A stretch of DNA of 64,000 nucleotides from Streptomyces glaucescens (GTDB taxonomy: Bacteria > Actinomycetota > Actinomycetes > Streptomycetales > Streptomycetaceae), in assembly GCF_000761215.1 (NCBI RefSeq), contig NZ_CP009438.1, positions 3,217,001-3,281,000 of the forward strand, written 5' to 3'. Numbering within the stretch: position 1 is the stretch's first letter; the number at the start of each line of letters is the position of its first letter. This document shows positions 8,861-17,725 of this stretch, piece after piece. Below the pieces are notes generated by a model that made no database searches, was not told the origin of the DNA, and saw nothing but the letters and a program-made list of their open reading frames with translations. The position numbers and the translations under genes are program-made.

Positions 8861-9085
8861 ATGTCCCAAGTCTTCTCCGAGGAGACCCACCGCAACCTGC
8901 TCGCCCGCATCCCCCACTGCACCGGTCGTGAAGTCGCCGACTGGCTGCGCACCGTCGAGGAAGGCCCCGCTCTCCGCTTCGAGGAGAAGGTGAGCTGGCT
9001 GCGCCACGAGTACGACCTGGCGTACGGCCACGCCAAAGCGATCATCCACGAGTACGACCTGAGGAGGGCCGCGCGCAGGTTCTGA
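8861..9085 (+). CDS. DUF4287-like small protein
   Basis: A 74-residue protein. ATG 8861 is preceded by GGAGG at 8851-8855 with good spacing, which decides the start over an earlier in-frame codon at 8843. The sequence HRNLLARIPHCTGREVADW and the pattern WLRHEYDLAYGHAKAIIHEY match my recollection of DUF4287 proteins, short helical proteins of unknown function. A strong bidirectional terminator follows at 9145. Confidence 0.75.
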   Translation: MSQVFSEETHRNLLARIPHCTGREVADWLRTVEEGPALRFEEKVSWLRHEYDLAYGHAKAIIHEYDLRRAARRF

Positions 9086-9144
9086 GCGCGCTGCGCCCCG
9101 TGGACCGCGGGCCTTCCCGCGGGCCGCGCTCCGTTCCCGCAGAC

Positions 9145-9181
9145 GCGGAAGGGCCCCGGGACGAACCCGGGGCCCTTCCGC
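9145..9181. terminator. Bidirectional terminator between convergent genes
   Basis: GCGGAAGGGCCCCGGG pairs perfectly over 16 bases with CCCGGGGCCCTTCCGC across a 5-base loop. It lies between the stops at 9085 (+) and 9199 (-) and can serve both. Confidence 0.88.
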
Positions 9182-9198
9182 ATGGTGACGGCTGCGGA

Positions 9199-10122
9199 TC
9201 AGTCGTCGCCGGAGAAGATGGCGACCAGACGCAGCATCTCGATGTAGATCCACACGAGGGTCATGGTCAGACCGAACGCGGCCAGCCAGGACTCCTCACG
9301 CGGCGCGCCGTAGGCGATGCCGTCCTCGATCTGCTTGAAGTCGAGGGTCAGGAAGAACGCGCCGAGCACGATCGCGAGGATGCCGACGATCGCACCGAGC
9401 GGGCCCATGCTGCGCAGTCCGCCGTCCTCGGCGACACCGAAGACGACCAGCAGCAGGTTGACCGCCATGACCAGGACGAACGCCAGGGCGATCGTCATGC
9501 CGATGCGCGCGTAACGGGCGGTGACGCGGACCCAGCCGGCCTTGTACACCAGCAGTGTGGCGCCGGAGACCGCCATGGTGCCCAGGACCGCCTGGAAGGG
9601 CGCGCCGGACCACCGGCTGTTGAACATCTCGCTGATCACGCCGAGGAAGACGCCTTCGAAGGCGGCGTACGACAGGATCAGCGCGGGGGACGCCTTGCGC
9701 TTGAAGGACTGCACCATCGCCAGGACGAAGGCGATCAGCGCGGCGCCGACGGCCAGGCCGTAGCTGGTCGACGAGACCGGCAGCAGGGCCCAGGCCAGGA
9801 CGGCGCCGACGACGACGGTGCCGAGCGTCATGGCCGAGCGCATGACGACGTCGTCCATCGTCATCCGGTTGCCGGTGGCGACCGGGGCCTGCGGTGCGCC
9901 CTGCTGGGCGTACGGGTTCTGCGCGTAGGGGTTCTGGGCGTACGGGTTCTGCGCGTGCGGGTCGGCGCCGGCGCCGGGCTGGGCGTAGGGGTTGCCCGTG
10001 GCGTACGGGTTGCCCTGCGTGCCTACAGCTGCGCCCCCGGCCTGCGGCGCGGTGTTGAAGCCCGCGTAGCCGTTGTCGCGGCTGAACCCCCGTCGCGAGA
10101 AGACCGGGTTGCTGCTCCTCAT
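9199..10122 (-). CDS. Bax inhibitor-1/YccA family membrane protein
   Basis: A 307-residue integral membrane protein. The first 90 residues are soluble, Asn/Pro/Tyr/Ala-rich, with repeated NPYAQ units. From about residue 100 there are seven hydrophobic segments typical of the BI-1/YccA family, ending in an Asp-rich tail (IFSGDD). Start ATG 10122 is supported by GGAGG at 10129-10133 on the minus strand; the upstream in-frame start at 10161 lacks one. Bacterial members are proton-sensitive calcium-leak channels or protease modulators; the role here is not known. The NPYAQ tail is typical of actinobacterial members. Confidence 0.88.
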   Translation of the reverse strand: MRSSNPVFSRRGFSRDNGYAGFNTAPQAGGAAVGTQGNPYATGNPYAQPGAGADPHAQNPYAQNPYAQNPYAQQGAPQAPVATGNRMTMDDVVMRSAMTLGTVVVGAVLAWALLPVSSTSYGLAVGAALIAFVLAMVQSFKRKASPALILSYAAFEGVFLGVISEMFNSRWSGAPFQAVLGTMAVSGATLLVYKAGWVRVTARYARIGMTIALAFVLVMAVNLLLVVFGVAEDGGLRSMGPLGAIVGILAIVLGAFFLTLDFKQIEDGIAYGAPREESWLAAFGLTMTLVWIYIEMLRLVAIFSGDD

Positions 10123-10279
10123 TTCACTCCTCCATGGCCACCCTGCGTAGCCTTGGCTCAAGAGTAATAGACAGGCAAAGGAATGACCCTAGTGCTTGGG
10201 GAGGATCTTTCCCCCCACGTGCTGCGCAACACGCTACGCGGCCGGGTGATTCCCGGCACGCGAGGAACCGAACCGTGGC

Positions 10280-10307
10280 CCCACGGTGACGATCTCGTCA
10301 CCGTGGG
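10280..10307 (-). terminator. Stem-loop downstream of bldA
   Basis: CCCACGGTGACGA and TCGTCACCGTGGG form a perfect 13-bp stem with a 2-base loop, 77 bases beyond the tRNA 3' end. No T run follows, but it is the only strong hairpin between bldA and the BI-1 gene. Confidence 0.6.
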
Positions 10308-10383
10308 CCGGTGCGGTGGAGGAGCGGCGCCGGAGCGGCGAAGATTTCAGTGCATGATGCACGCGTTCCGAAGGCGTCGGAAG

Positions 10384-10466
10384 TGCCCGGAACCGGACTC
10401 GAACCGGTACGCCCGCGAGGGGCAGCGAGGTTTAAGCTCGCCGTGTCTGCATTCCACCATCCGGGC
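10384..10466 (-). tRNA. bldA: tRNA-Leu(UAA), the bldA tRNA
   Basis: On the minus strand this 83-base tRNA has acceptor arms GCCCGGA and TCCGGGC, an anticodon stem GCGAG/CTCGC with loop CTTAAAC (anticodon TAA, UAA in RNA), a long class II variable arm, and T-loop TTCGAGT. The CCA end is not encoded. A UAA anticodon reads the UUA leucine codon, which is very rare in Streptomyces; this tRNA is bldA, required for aerial growth and antibiotic production because many regulators carry a TTA codon. The following ABC transporter genes match the known bldA neighbourhood. Confidence 0.95.
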
Positions 10467-10484
10467 AGGCCATAGGCTCCGCGT

Positions 10485-10530
10485 CGCGGCTCCGACCCTA
10501 TCGGGACGCATCCTCCGAACAGCAGAACGG
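10485..10530 (-). promoter_or_regulatory. Probable bldA promoter region
   Basis: A TAGGGT -10-like hexamer reads on the minus strand at 10500-10495, about 30 bases before the mature tRNA 5' end. No clear -35 hexamer sits at 16-18 bases. An unusually AT-rich tract (about 10540-10556, including AATAAAATAAG on the minus strand) lies further upstream. Confidence 0.4.
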
Positions 10531-10853
10531 CGGACCGATGTTGTCTTATTTTATTGAGGTCTGAGGGTGCATCAGCACGCGGAACTGGCCATCCGCACTT
10601 GCCAATAGCCTGACGCGCGGCGGTCACCCGCGCATGCGGAATGACGGAATTTCACCGCCCGAACAAGGGCACTCCACCTGTTCTTGCCATCCTCGCGCCT
10701 CAGGGGCGCCCGTCATCCCCAGGTATGACACGGCGGCCGCCGGTCCGACCGGAGGCTGCCCCAGGAACGGGAACAGCGGCTGACTCCACGGCGCGGCACG
10801 GCCGCGACGATGGATCAGTACCCCGATCCCCGTCCCGACAGGAGCGCCGCCCC

Positions 10854-11624
10854 GTGACCACGACTCCCCTCGCCGACCGGACCACTGCCGTGGCCGCCCG
10901 CGCCACGGAGCTGTCGAAGATCTACGGACAGGGCGAGACCCAGGTGGTCGCCCTCGACCGGGTCTCCGTCGCGTTCCGGCAGGCCGAGTTCACCGCGATC
11001 ATGGGCCCCTCCGGGTCCGGCAAGTCCACCCTGATGCACTGCGTCGCCGGCCTGGACACCTTCTCCTCCGGCTCCGTGCGCATCGGCGACACCGAGCTGG
11101 GCGCCCTGAAGGACAAGCAGCTCACCAAGCTGCGCCGGGACAAGATCGGCTTCATCTTCCAGGCGTTCAACCTGCTGCCGACGCTGACCGCGCTGGAGAA
11201 CATCACCCTTCCGATGGACATCGCGGGCCGCAAGCCGGACAAGCAGTGGCTGGACACCGTGATCCAGATGGTCGGCCTGTCCGGGCGGCTCGGCCACCGT
11301 CCCGCCCAGCTCTCCGGCGGCCAGCAGCAGCGCGTCGCGGTCGCGCGGGCGCTCGCCTCCAAGCCGGACATCATCTTCGGTGACGAGCCGACCGGAAACC
11401 TCGACTCCCGCTCCGGCGCCGAGGTGCTGGGCTTCCTGCGCAACTCGGTGCGCGAGCTGGGGCAGACCGTGGTGATGGTGACCCACGACCCGGTGGCGGC
11501 GGCGTACGCGGACCGGGTGGTCTTCCTCGCGGACGGCCGGATCGTGGACGAGGTGTACGGGCCGACGGCGGAGTCGGTGCTGGACCGCATGAAGCGGTTC
11601 GACGGCAAGGGCCGCACCAGCTGA
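10854..11624 (+). CDS. ABC transporter ATP-binding protein (MacB/LolD type)
   Basis: A 256-residue ATPase. Walker A is GPSGSGKST, the signature is LSGGQQQRVAVARAL, Walker B is IIFGDEPTGNLDS and the H-loop is VTHDP; GFIFQAFNLLP is the Q-loop. This matches the MacB/LolD/FtsE branch that powers FtsX-like permeases. GTG 10854 follows GGAG at 10840. The permease starts 47 bases after the stop, so the two genes form an operon. A near-copy lies at 41939-42727. The transported substrate is not predictable; such pairs commonly act on lipids, peptides or cell-wall processes. Confidence 0.93.
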   Translation: MTTTPLADRTTAVAARATELSKIYGQGETQVVALDRVSVAFRQAEFTAIMGPSGSGKSTLMHCVAGLDTFSSGSVRIGDTELGALKDKQLTKLRRDKIGFIFQAFNLLPTLTALENITLPMDIAGRKPDKQWLDTVIQMVGLSGRLGHRPAQLSGGQQQRVAVARALASKPDIIFGDEPTGNLDSRSGAEVLGFLRNSVRELGQTVVMVTHDPVAAAYADRVVFLADGRIVDEVYGPTAESVLDRMKRFDGKGRTS

Positions 11625-11671
11625 CGCACCGCCTCCCCCTGCCCGCCCCCACCCTGGACTGAGAAGAAACG

Positions 11672-14200
11672 ATGTTCCGAACCGCCTTGCGCAATGTGCT
11701 CGCGCACAAGGCCCGGCTCCTGATGACCGTGCTCGCCGTGATGCTCGGCGTGGCGTTCGTGTCGGGGACCCTGGTCTTCACCAACACCCTCTCCGAGGCC
11801 TACCAGAACAGCTCCGCCAAGGGCTTCGACCAGGTCGACGTCGCCGTGGACCCCGAGTACCAGGAGAGCCGCGGCGACACCCTCGGCAAAACCCCCGAGC
11901 TGACCCAGGAGATCCTCGACGCGAGCGCCCGCGTGCCCGGCGCCGCGTCCGCCACCGGCGTCGTCACCGGGTTCACGGCCCTCGCCGACAAGGACGGCAA
12001 GCTCGTCGGCAGCGGCTTCCAGTCCCAGGGCGGCAACTACTGGGGCACCGACGACCCCCGCTACCCCCTCGTCGAGGGCCACGCCCCCGAGGGCCGCGGC
12101 GAGGTGCTGATCGACTCGAGGACCGCCGAGCGCACCGGCTACCGGGTGGGTGACACCCTGCGGCTCTCGGTCGACGGCCCGGTCCTGACGCCGCGGATCG
12201 CCGGCGTCTTCACCACCGACGACGGCAACGTCGCGGCCGGCGGCAGCCTCACCCTGTTCGACACGGCCACCGCGCAGCAGCTCTTCGGCAAGAAGGGCAC
12301 GTACGACCAGATCGCCGTCCGGGCGAAGCCGGGGATCACCCAGGGCGCGCTCAAGGCCGAGCTGGACAAGGCGCTGCCCGCCGACCGCGTCGAGACCACG
12401 ACCGGCGAGCAGCTCGCCGACGACCAGGCCGAGCTGATCGCCTCGCAGATGAGCGGGATGAAGCAGGGCCTGCTGGTGTTCGCCGGCATCGCGCTGTTCG
12501 TCGGCACCTTCATCATCGCCAACACCTTCACCATGCTGGTCGCCCAGCGCACCAAGGAGCTGGCGCTGCTGCGCGCGGTGGGCGCCTCCCGCCGCCAGGT
12601 CACCCGGACGGTACTCATCGAGGCATTCGTGGTGGGCGTGGTCGCCGCGGTGACCGGCCTGGTCGCGGGTGTCGGCATCGGCGCGGGCCTGCGCTCCCTG
12701 ATGGGCTCCCTCGGCGAGACCGTGCCGGACGGCCCGCTGGTGATCACGCCCGGCACCGCCGGCGCCGCGCTCGCGGTCGGCGTCCTCGTCACCATGCTGG
12801 CCGCCTGGCTGCCGGGCCGCCGCGCGGCGAAGATCCCGCCGGTGGCCGCGATGAGCAGCGTGCACGCCAAGGCGTCGGTGAAGTCGCTGGTGCTGCGCAA
12901 CACGATCGGTGCGCTGTTCTCGGCGGCGGGCGTCGCGGTCGTCCTCGCGGCGACCACCATGGGCGGCTCGGACGGTCAGGCGCCGATGGGCCTGGGCGCC
13001 TGTCTGCTGATCATCGGCGTGTTCGTGCTGACCCCGCTGCTGTCCCGGCCGCTGATCGCCGCCGCGGCGCCGGTGCTGCGGCTGTTCGGGGTGTCGGGCA
13101 AGCTGGCCCGCCAGAACTCGGTGCGCAACCCGCGCCGTACCGCCGCGACCGCCTCGGCGCTGATGATCGGCCTGACCCTGATCACCGGGATGACGGTGAT
13201 GGCGGGCAGCCTGCAGAAGACGATCGACAAGATGGCCTCGGAGGCGATCCGTGCCGACTACGTCGTCTTCATGGCGAACGGCAACGCCCTCTCGCCGGAT
13301 GTCGAGAAGAAGCTGAAGGAGACCGAGGGCGTCACCGCCACCAGCCCGATGCGCAACGCGGGCGCCCGGATCGGCGGTGAGACCGAGTACCTGACCGGGG
13401 TCGACGGCGCCACCTTCGGCGACCTGACGAAGCTGCCCGTCGAGGACGGCACCTTCCAGGTCGGCGGTGACCGCGTGGTCGTGGACGAGGACACGGCGAA
13501 GTCCCGTGGCTGGAGGACCGGTTCGTCCTTCACCGCGTCGTTCGAGGACGGCGGGAAGGAGAAGCTGACCGTCGCGGGCGTCTACCAGGCCAACGAGATG
13601 ATGAGCGGGATCATGCTCGACCTGGCCACGCTGGCCCCGCACCAGACCGATCCGGTCGACATGCAGGTCATGGTGAAGACCGCGGACGGTGCCTCCGACG
13701 CGACGAAGAACCTGCTGGAGAAGGCCCTGGGCGCCAATCCGGCGATCAAGGTCCAGGACAAGAAGGACATCTCCCAGGACATCGCGCAGATGTTCACGAT
13801 GATGCTGAACATGCTCTACGGCCTGCTGGCCATGGCGGTCATCGTGGCCGTCCTCGGCGTCATCAACACCCTGGCGATGTCGGTCTTCGAGCGCTCCCAG
13901 GAGATCGGCATGCTCCGCGCGATCGGCCTGGACCGCACCGGCATCAAGCGGATGGTCCGCCTGGAGTCCCTGGTCATCTCGCTCTTCGGCGGGGTCCTGG
14001 GCATCGGCCTCGGCGTGTTCTTCGGCTGGGCGGCCGGGGAGCTGCTGGCCAGCCGCATGGCGACGTACGAACTGGTCCTGCCCTGGACCCGGATGGCGGT
14101 GTTCCTGCTGCTGGCGGCCACCGTCGGCGTCCTGGCGGCGCTGTGGCCGGCCCGCCGGGCGGCCCGGCTGAACATGCTGGCGGCGATCAAGTCCGAGTAG
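11672..14200 (+). CDS. ABC transporter permease, FtsX/MacB type
   Basis: An 842-residue permease. It has one membrane helix near residues 16-36, a large extracellular domain (about 40-255), three helices, a second extracellular region (about 500-700) and three final helices: the double-FtsX layout of MacB-like exporters. NTFTMLVAQRTKELALLRAVGASRRQV and the repeat VFERSQEIGMLRAIGL are the two FtsX coupling motifs. ATG 11672 follows GAGAAGAA. Paralogous to the permease at 39363-41942. It ends just before a strong terminator. Confidence 0.92.
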   Translation: MFRTALRNVLAHKARLLMTVLAVMLGVAFVSGTLVFTNTLSEAYQNSSAKGFDQVDVAVDPEYQESRGDTLGKTPELTQEILDASARVPGAASATGVVTGFTALADKDGKLVGSGFQSQGGNYWGTDDPRYPLVEGHAPEGRGEVLIDSRTAERTGYRVGDTLRLSVDGPVLTPRIAGVFTTDDGNVAAGGSLTLFDTATAQQLFGKKGTYDQIAVRAKPGITQGALKAELDKALPADRVETTTGEQLADDQAELIASQMSGMKQGLLVFAGIALFVGTFIIANTFTMLVAQRTKELALLRAVGASRRQVTRTVLIEAFVVGVVAAVTGLVAGVGIGAGLRSLMGSLGETVPDGPLVITPGTAGAALAVGVLVTMLAAWLPGRRAAKIPPVAAMSSVHAKASVKSLVLRNTIGALFSAAGVAVVLAATTMGGSDGQAPMGLGACLLIIGVFVLTPLLSRPLIAAAAPVLRLFGVSGKLARQNSVRNPRRTAATASALMIGLTLITGMTVMAGSLQKTIDKMASEAIRADYVVFMANGNALSPDVEKKLKETEGVTATSPMRNAGARIGGETEYLTGVDGATFGDLTKLPVEDGTFQVGGDRVVVDEDTAKSRGWRTGSSFTASFEDGGKEKLTVAGVYQANEMMSGIMLDLATLAPHQTDPVDMQVMVKTADGASDATKNLLEKALGANPAIKVQDKKDISQDIAQMFTMMLNMLYGLLAMAVIVAVLGVINTLAMSVFERSQEIGMLRAIGLDRTGIKRMVRLESLVISLFGGVLGIGLGVFFGWAAGELLASRMATYELVLPWTRMAVFLLLAATVGVLAALWPARRAARLNMLAAIKSE

Positions 14201-14214
14201 CCGCGGCGCCCCGC

Positions 14215-14251
14215 GCGGGGGCCCCGCACCCGGTGGGTGCGGGGCCCCCGC
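14215..14251. terminator. Bidirectional terminator, ABC permease / cfa
   Basis: GCGGGGGCCCCGCACCC pairs perfectly over 17 bases with GGGTGCGGGGCCCCCGC across a 3-base loop, exactly between convergent stops at 14200 and 14266. Confidence 0.88.
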
Positions 14252-14265
14252 CGTGTTCCGCGGCG

Positions 14266-15567
14266 TCAGCCGTTCCAGGTCCGCGCCCGCAGCGGCATCC
14301 CCGAGGCCCCGGACTCGGGCGTCCGCACGGCGAGCACCTGGTTCACCCCGATGCGGTTGCGCTCGAACGCCAGCGCGGAGGCGGCCATGTACAGCCGCCA
14401 GACCCGGGCACGTCCCGGACTGGTCAGCCGCACCGCCTCCGCCCAGCCGGACTCCAGGTTGGCGACCCAGCGGCGCAGGGTGAGCGCGTAGTGCTCGCGG
14501 ATCGACTCCACGTCCCGCACCTCGAACCCGGCCCGCTCCAGCTGGGTCACGGTGGTGCCGATCGGGGCCAGCTCGCCGTCGGGGAAGACGTAGGCGTCGA
14601 TGAACTCGTCGACGCTGTACGCCGTCTCGTCGCGCTGCGGCCGCCGCGCGATCTGGTGGTTGAGCAGCCGCCCGCCCGGCTTGAGCAGCGCGTACAGGTT
14701 CCGGGCGTACTTCAGGTACTGCTCCGCCCCCACGTGCTCGGCCATGCCGATCGACGAGATCGCGTCGTACGGCCCGTCGACGACGTCCCGGTAGTCCTGC
14801 ACCCGGATCTCCACCCGGTCGGCCAGCCCCTCGTCGGCGACCCGCTTGCGGGCGTACGCCGCCTGCTCCTGCGAGAGCGTGATGCCGACGACGTTCACGC
14901 CGTGCTCACGGGCGGCGTGGACGGCCATCGATCCCCAGCCGCAGCCGACGTCGAGCAGCCGCAGGCCCGGTCTCAGGCCGAGCTTGCGGGAGACCAGCTC
15001 CAGCTTGTCCCGCTGGGCGTCCTCCAGGGTGCCGCCCTCGGCCTCGGGGGCCTCCCAGTAGGCGCACGAGTAGACCATCGACGGGCCGAGCACCAGCTCG
15101 TAGAAGTCGTTGCCGACGTCGTAGTGGTGGCTGATGGCGCGCTTGTCGGTGCGCTTGGTGTGCAGGTGGGTCCGCCGGCGCACCTCCTCCTTCGGCGGCG
15201 CGGGCGGCAGCGCGGGGCCCCCCATCCGCACCAGCCCGCGCACGGCGGCCCGCACCTCGGGGTCCCGCAGGGCCTGCGCGAGGGTCCGCGCGTCCTCGTC
15301 CCGCTCCCAGATCAGCCCCGACATCAGCTCCAGGGCGGCGTACAGGTCGCCCTCGACGTCCAGTTCACCGGCCACCCAGGCACGCGCCAGCCCCAGCTCG
15401 CCGGGCTTCCACAACAGCCTGCGCAGCGCCCGCCGGTGACGCACCACCAGCACCGGCGCGCCCGGCGGACCGGCCTGCGAACCGTCCCAGGCACGAATAC
15501 GGACCGGGAGCGGTGCTCCCAGCACCTGCTCCAACAGCCCCTTCAGCCGCGGCGCGGCGTCCGACAT
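14266..15567 (-). CDS. Cyclopropane-fatty-acyl-phospholipid synthase
   Basis: A 433-residue SAM-dependent methyltransferase that adds a methylene bridge to unsaturated fatty acyl chains in membrane lipids. The SAM site LLDVGCGWGSMAVHAA lies near residue 220, preceded by the family motif KRAISHHYDVGNDFYELVLG, and ISSIGMAEHVG follows. Start ATG 15567 is set by GGAGG 8 bases upstream; a GTG three codons earlier is too close to it. No signal peptide, as expected for a peripheral membrane enzyme. A desaturase that could supply substrates is at 63 kb, but the link is only functional. Confidence 0.92.
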   Translation of the reverse strand: MSDAAPRLKGLLEQVLGAPLPVRIRAWDGSQAGPPGAPVLVVRHRRALRRLLWKPGELGLARAWVAGELDVEGDLYAALELMSGLIWERDEDARTLAQALRDPEVRAAVRGLVRMGGPALPPAPPKEEVRRRTHLHTKRTDKRAISHHYDVGNDFYELVLGPSMVYSCAYWEAPEAEGGTLEDAQRDKLELVSRKLGLRPGLRLLDVGCGWGSMAVHAAREHGVNVVGITLSQEQAAYARKRVADEGLADRVEIRVQDYRDVVDGPYDAISSIGMAEHVGAEQYLKYARNLYALLKPGGRLLNHQIARRPQRDETAYSVDEFIDAYVFPDGELAPIGTTVTQLERAGFEVRDVESIREHYALTLRRWVANLESGWAEAVRLTSPGRARVWRLYMAASALAFERNRIGVNQVLAVRTPESGASGMPLRARTWNG

Positions 15568-15716
15568 GGTGCACACCTCCGTGACAGCGATCCCGGAAAG
15601 TCCGACACCACGTAAACACCTGCGGGGCGCCGCCGCAGTCCCCCACGCGCGTCACGTCTGGGCAAAACCCTCGCTGCGCGTCCTGAGCGGCCGTGCCGGG
15701 GCCGGGACCGGGCACG

Positions 15717-15760
15717 CCGAAGGGGCCGCCCGCACCACGGATGGCAGGCGGCCCCTTCGG
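15717..15760 (-). terminator. Terminator after the type II NADH dehydrogenase
   Basis: CCGAAGGGGCCGCC and GGCGGCCCCTTCGG form a 14-bp perfect stem with a 16-base loop, 24 bases past the dehydrogenase stop on the minus strand. Confidence 0.8.
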
Positions 15761-15783
15761 GGTGTCGCGGAGGTGACCAGGGG

Positions 15784-17169
15784 TCAGGAGGCCTTGGCCT
15801 TCTCCTCGGTCTTCGCGGCGGCGGCCGGAGCCGGCGCCGGCTTGGCGGCCTCGTAGAACTCCTCGCGCGGGGACTCCAGGGCGCCGAGGGCGACGACCTC
15901 GCGCTTGAGGAACATGCCGAGCGTCCAGTCCGCGAAGACACGGATCTTGCGGTTCCAGGTCGGCATGGCCAGACCGTGGTAGCCACGGTGCATGTACCAG
16001 GCGAGACGGCCCTTGAGCTTGATCTTCATCTTGCCCATGACGATCATCGCGACGCCCTTGTGCAGGCCGAGACCCGCGACCGCGCCCTTGTTGGCGTGGC
16101 TGTACTCCTTCTGCGGGAAGCCCCGCATGCCGGAGACCACGTTGTCGCCGAGGACCTTGGCCTGGCGCAGCGCGTGCTGGGCGTTCGGCGGGCACCAGGC
16201 GTTCTCCACGCCGGCCTTGCGGGCGGCGAGGTCCGGCACCTGGGCGTTGTCGCCCGCGGCCCAGATGTAGTCCGTGCCCTTGACCTGGAGCGTCGGCTCG
16301 CAGTCGATGTGGCCGCGCGGGCCGAGCGGGATGCCGAAGCGGGACAGGGCCGGGTTCGGCTTGACGCCCGCCGTCCAGACGATCGTGTCGGAGTCGACCT
16401 CCAGGCCGTTCTTCAGCACCACGTGGCCGTCGACGCAGGAGTCCATCGAGGTGGAGAGGTAGATCTCCACGCCGCGGCTCTCCAGGTGCTCCTTGCCGTA
16501 GGCGCCCAGCTTCGGGCCGACCTCCGGGAGGATCTTGTCGGCGGCGTCGACGAGGATGAAGCGCATGTCCTCGCGGGACACGTTGCGGTAGTACTTGGCC
16601 GCGTCGCGGGCCATGTCCTCGACCTCGCCGATGGTCTCGGCGCCGGCGAAGCCACCGCCGATGAAGACGAAGGTGAGCGCCTTGCGGCGGATCTCCTCGT
16701 CGGTGGTGGAGTCGGCCTTGTCGAGCTGCTCCAGCACGTGGTTGCGCAGGCCGATGGCCTCCTCGATGCCCTTCATGCCGATGCCCTGCTCGGCGAGGCC
16801 GGGGATCGGGAAGGTGCGGGAGACGGCGCCCATCGCGACGACCAGGTAGTCGAAGGGCAGCTCGTACGCCTCGCCGGTGAGCGGGGCGATCGTGGCGACC
16901 TTGCGGTCCTGGTCGATGGTGGTGACCCGGCCGGTGAGGACCTCCGCCTTGGGCAGCACGCGTCGCAGCGGGACGACGACGTGTCGCGGGGAGATGTTGC
17001 CGGCGGCGGTTTCGGGGAGGAAGGGCTGGTAGGTCATGTACGACCGGGGGTCGACGACCGTGACGGTCGCCTCGCCGTAGCGCATCTTCTTCAGGATGCG
17101 CCGAGCTGCGTACAGGCCTACGTACCCACCGCCTACTACGAGGATCCTGGGACGCTCCGTGGTGCTCAT
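15784..17169 (-). CDS. ndh: Type II NADH dehydrogenase (NDH-2)
   Basis: This 461-residue flavoprotein oxidises NADH and reduces menaquinone without pumping protons. The FAD-binding ILVVGGGYVGLYAARRIL is at residues 9-26 and the NADH-binding FVFIGGGFAGAETIGE near 165-180; TDYIWAAGD near 305 is the flavin-contact motif. The Ala/Pro/Lys-rich C-terminus is disordered. Two Rex-type operators lie upstream, which fits control of respiratory genes by the NADH/NAD+ ratio. The gene is monocistronic, ended by a 14-bp terminator. Confidence 0.92.
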   Translation of the reverse strand: MSTTERPRILVVGGGYVGLYAARRILKKMRYGEATVTVVDPRSYMTYQPFLPETAAGNISPRHVVVPLRRVLPKAEVLTGRVTTIDQDRKVATIAPLTGEAYELPFDYLVVAMGAVSRTFPIPGLAEQGIGMKGIEEAIGLRNHVLEQLDKADSTTDEEIRRKALTFVFIGGGFAGAETIGEVEDMARDAAKYYRNVSREDMRFILVDAADKILPEVGPKLGAYGKEHLESRGVEIYLSTSMDSCVDGHVVLKNGLEVDSDTIVWTAGVKPNPALSRFGIPLGPRGHIDCEPTLQVKGTDYIWAAGDNAQVPDLAARKAGVENAWCPPNAQHALRQAKVLGDNVVSGMRGFPQKEYSHANKGAVAGLGLHKGVAMIVMGKMKIKLKGRLAWYMHRGYHGLAMPTWNRKIRVFADWTLGMFLKREVVALGALESPREEFYEAAKPAPAPAAAAKTEEKAKAS

Positions 17170-17203
17170 GCCATCGAGTATCCACCCGGTCGGAGGGGGT
17201 ACC

Positions 17204-17221
17204 TCGTGCGCCCCTTCACAA
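17204..17221. promoter_or_regulatory. Candidate Rex operator (proximal to ndh)
   Basis: TCGTGCGCCCCTTCACAA has the 7-4-7 layout of the Rex site TTGTGAA-N4-TTCACAA; the right half is perfect and the left half matches 4 of 7. It lies 35-52 bases upstream of the ndh start codon. Confidence 0.5.
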
Positions 17222-17487
17222 GGTCCGACAAGCCCTGTGCTACACTCCCCGGCCCGCGTGACTTAGATCATGTCTAACCACGGGAACCGTGACACCCCCC
17301 ACACCGTTGTCAATGCCGCGTGAGCTGCCTCTCTGGGTGCGCGGCGGCATCGTGAGCCGTCGGAAACAGGACGCGGGGCGCGTGATTCGAAGGCGCCCCA
17401 CCCCCTGTTCTGAACACGTTCAAAGGCAAGTTGACCCCCCGAACGGGGCAACCGAAGGCATCTGACGGCCCTCAGGAACCGAAATCC

Positions 17488-17505
17488 TTGTGAAGAACTT
17501 CACGA
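17488..17505. promoter_or_regulatory. Rex-type operator, near-perfect
   Basis: TTGTGAAGAACTTCACGA matches the palindromic Rex consensus TTGTGAA-N4-TTCACAA at 13 of 14 defined positions. It lies about 320 bases upstream of ndh and 228 bases upstream of the antitoxin start. Confidence 0.65.
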
Positions 17506-17704
17506 TGTTCGCCGACGAGGCGTCACGGCGAAGCCCCGAAGGCCGCTCAAACGGGGCCCCGCGCCGCTCAGGAGAGGCCCCTGACCAGGCGGTCGGCACC
17601 GATCCACCGGACGCTCCGAGCCGGGGCGGGCGACTCCAGGCGATGCCGTCGAGGGTTCCCCATGAACGCGTCTCCCGTACGAGACCGCGTCCCCACCTGG
17701 CCGG

Positions 17705-17725
17705 TGTACACACAAGTGCGTACGC
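17705..17725. promoter_or_regulatory. Antitoxin operator with TGTACA palindrome
   Basis: TGTACA at 17705-17710 is the core hexamer known from YefM-YoeB operators; a second palindrome GCGTACGC at 17718-17725 lies 14 bases away centre to centre. TACGCT at 17721-17726 can serve as the -10 hexamer, placing transcription start at or next to the antitoxin ATG. Confidence 0.6.

Noticed and set aside
10922..13642. A 906-codon minus-strand frame opposite the first ABC operon
   Set aside because: It is antisense to clearly conserved ABC genes and has low-complexity Gly/Arg/His composition.
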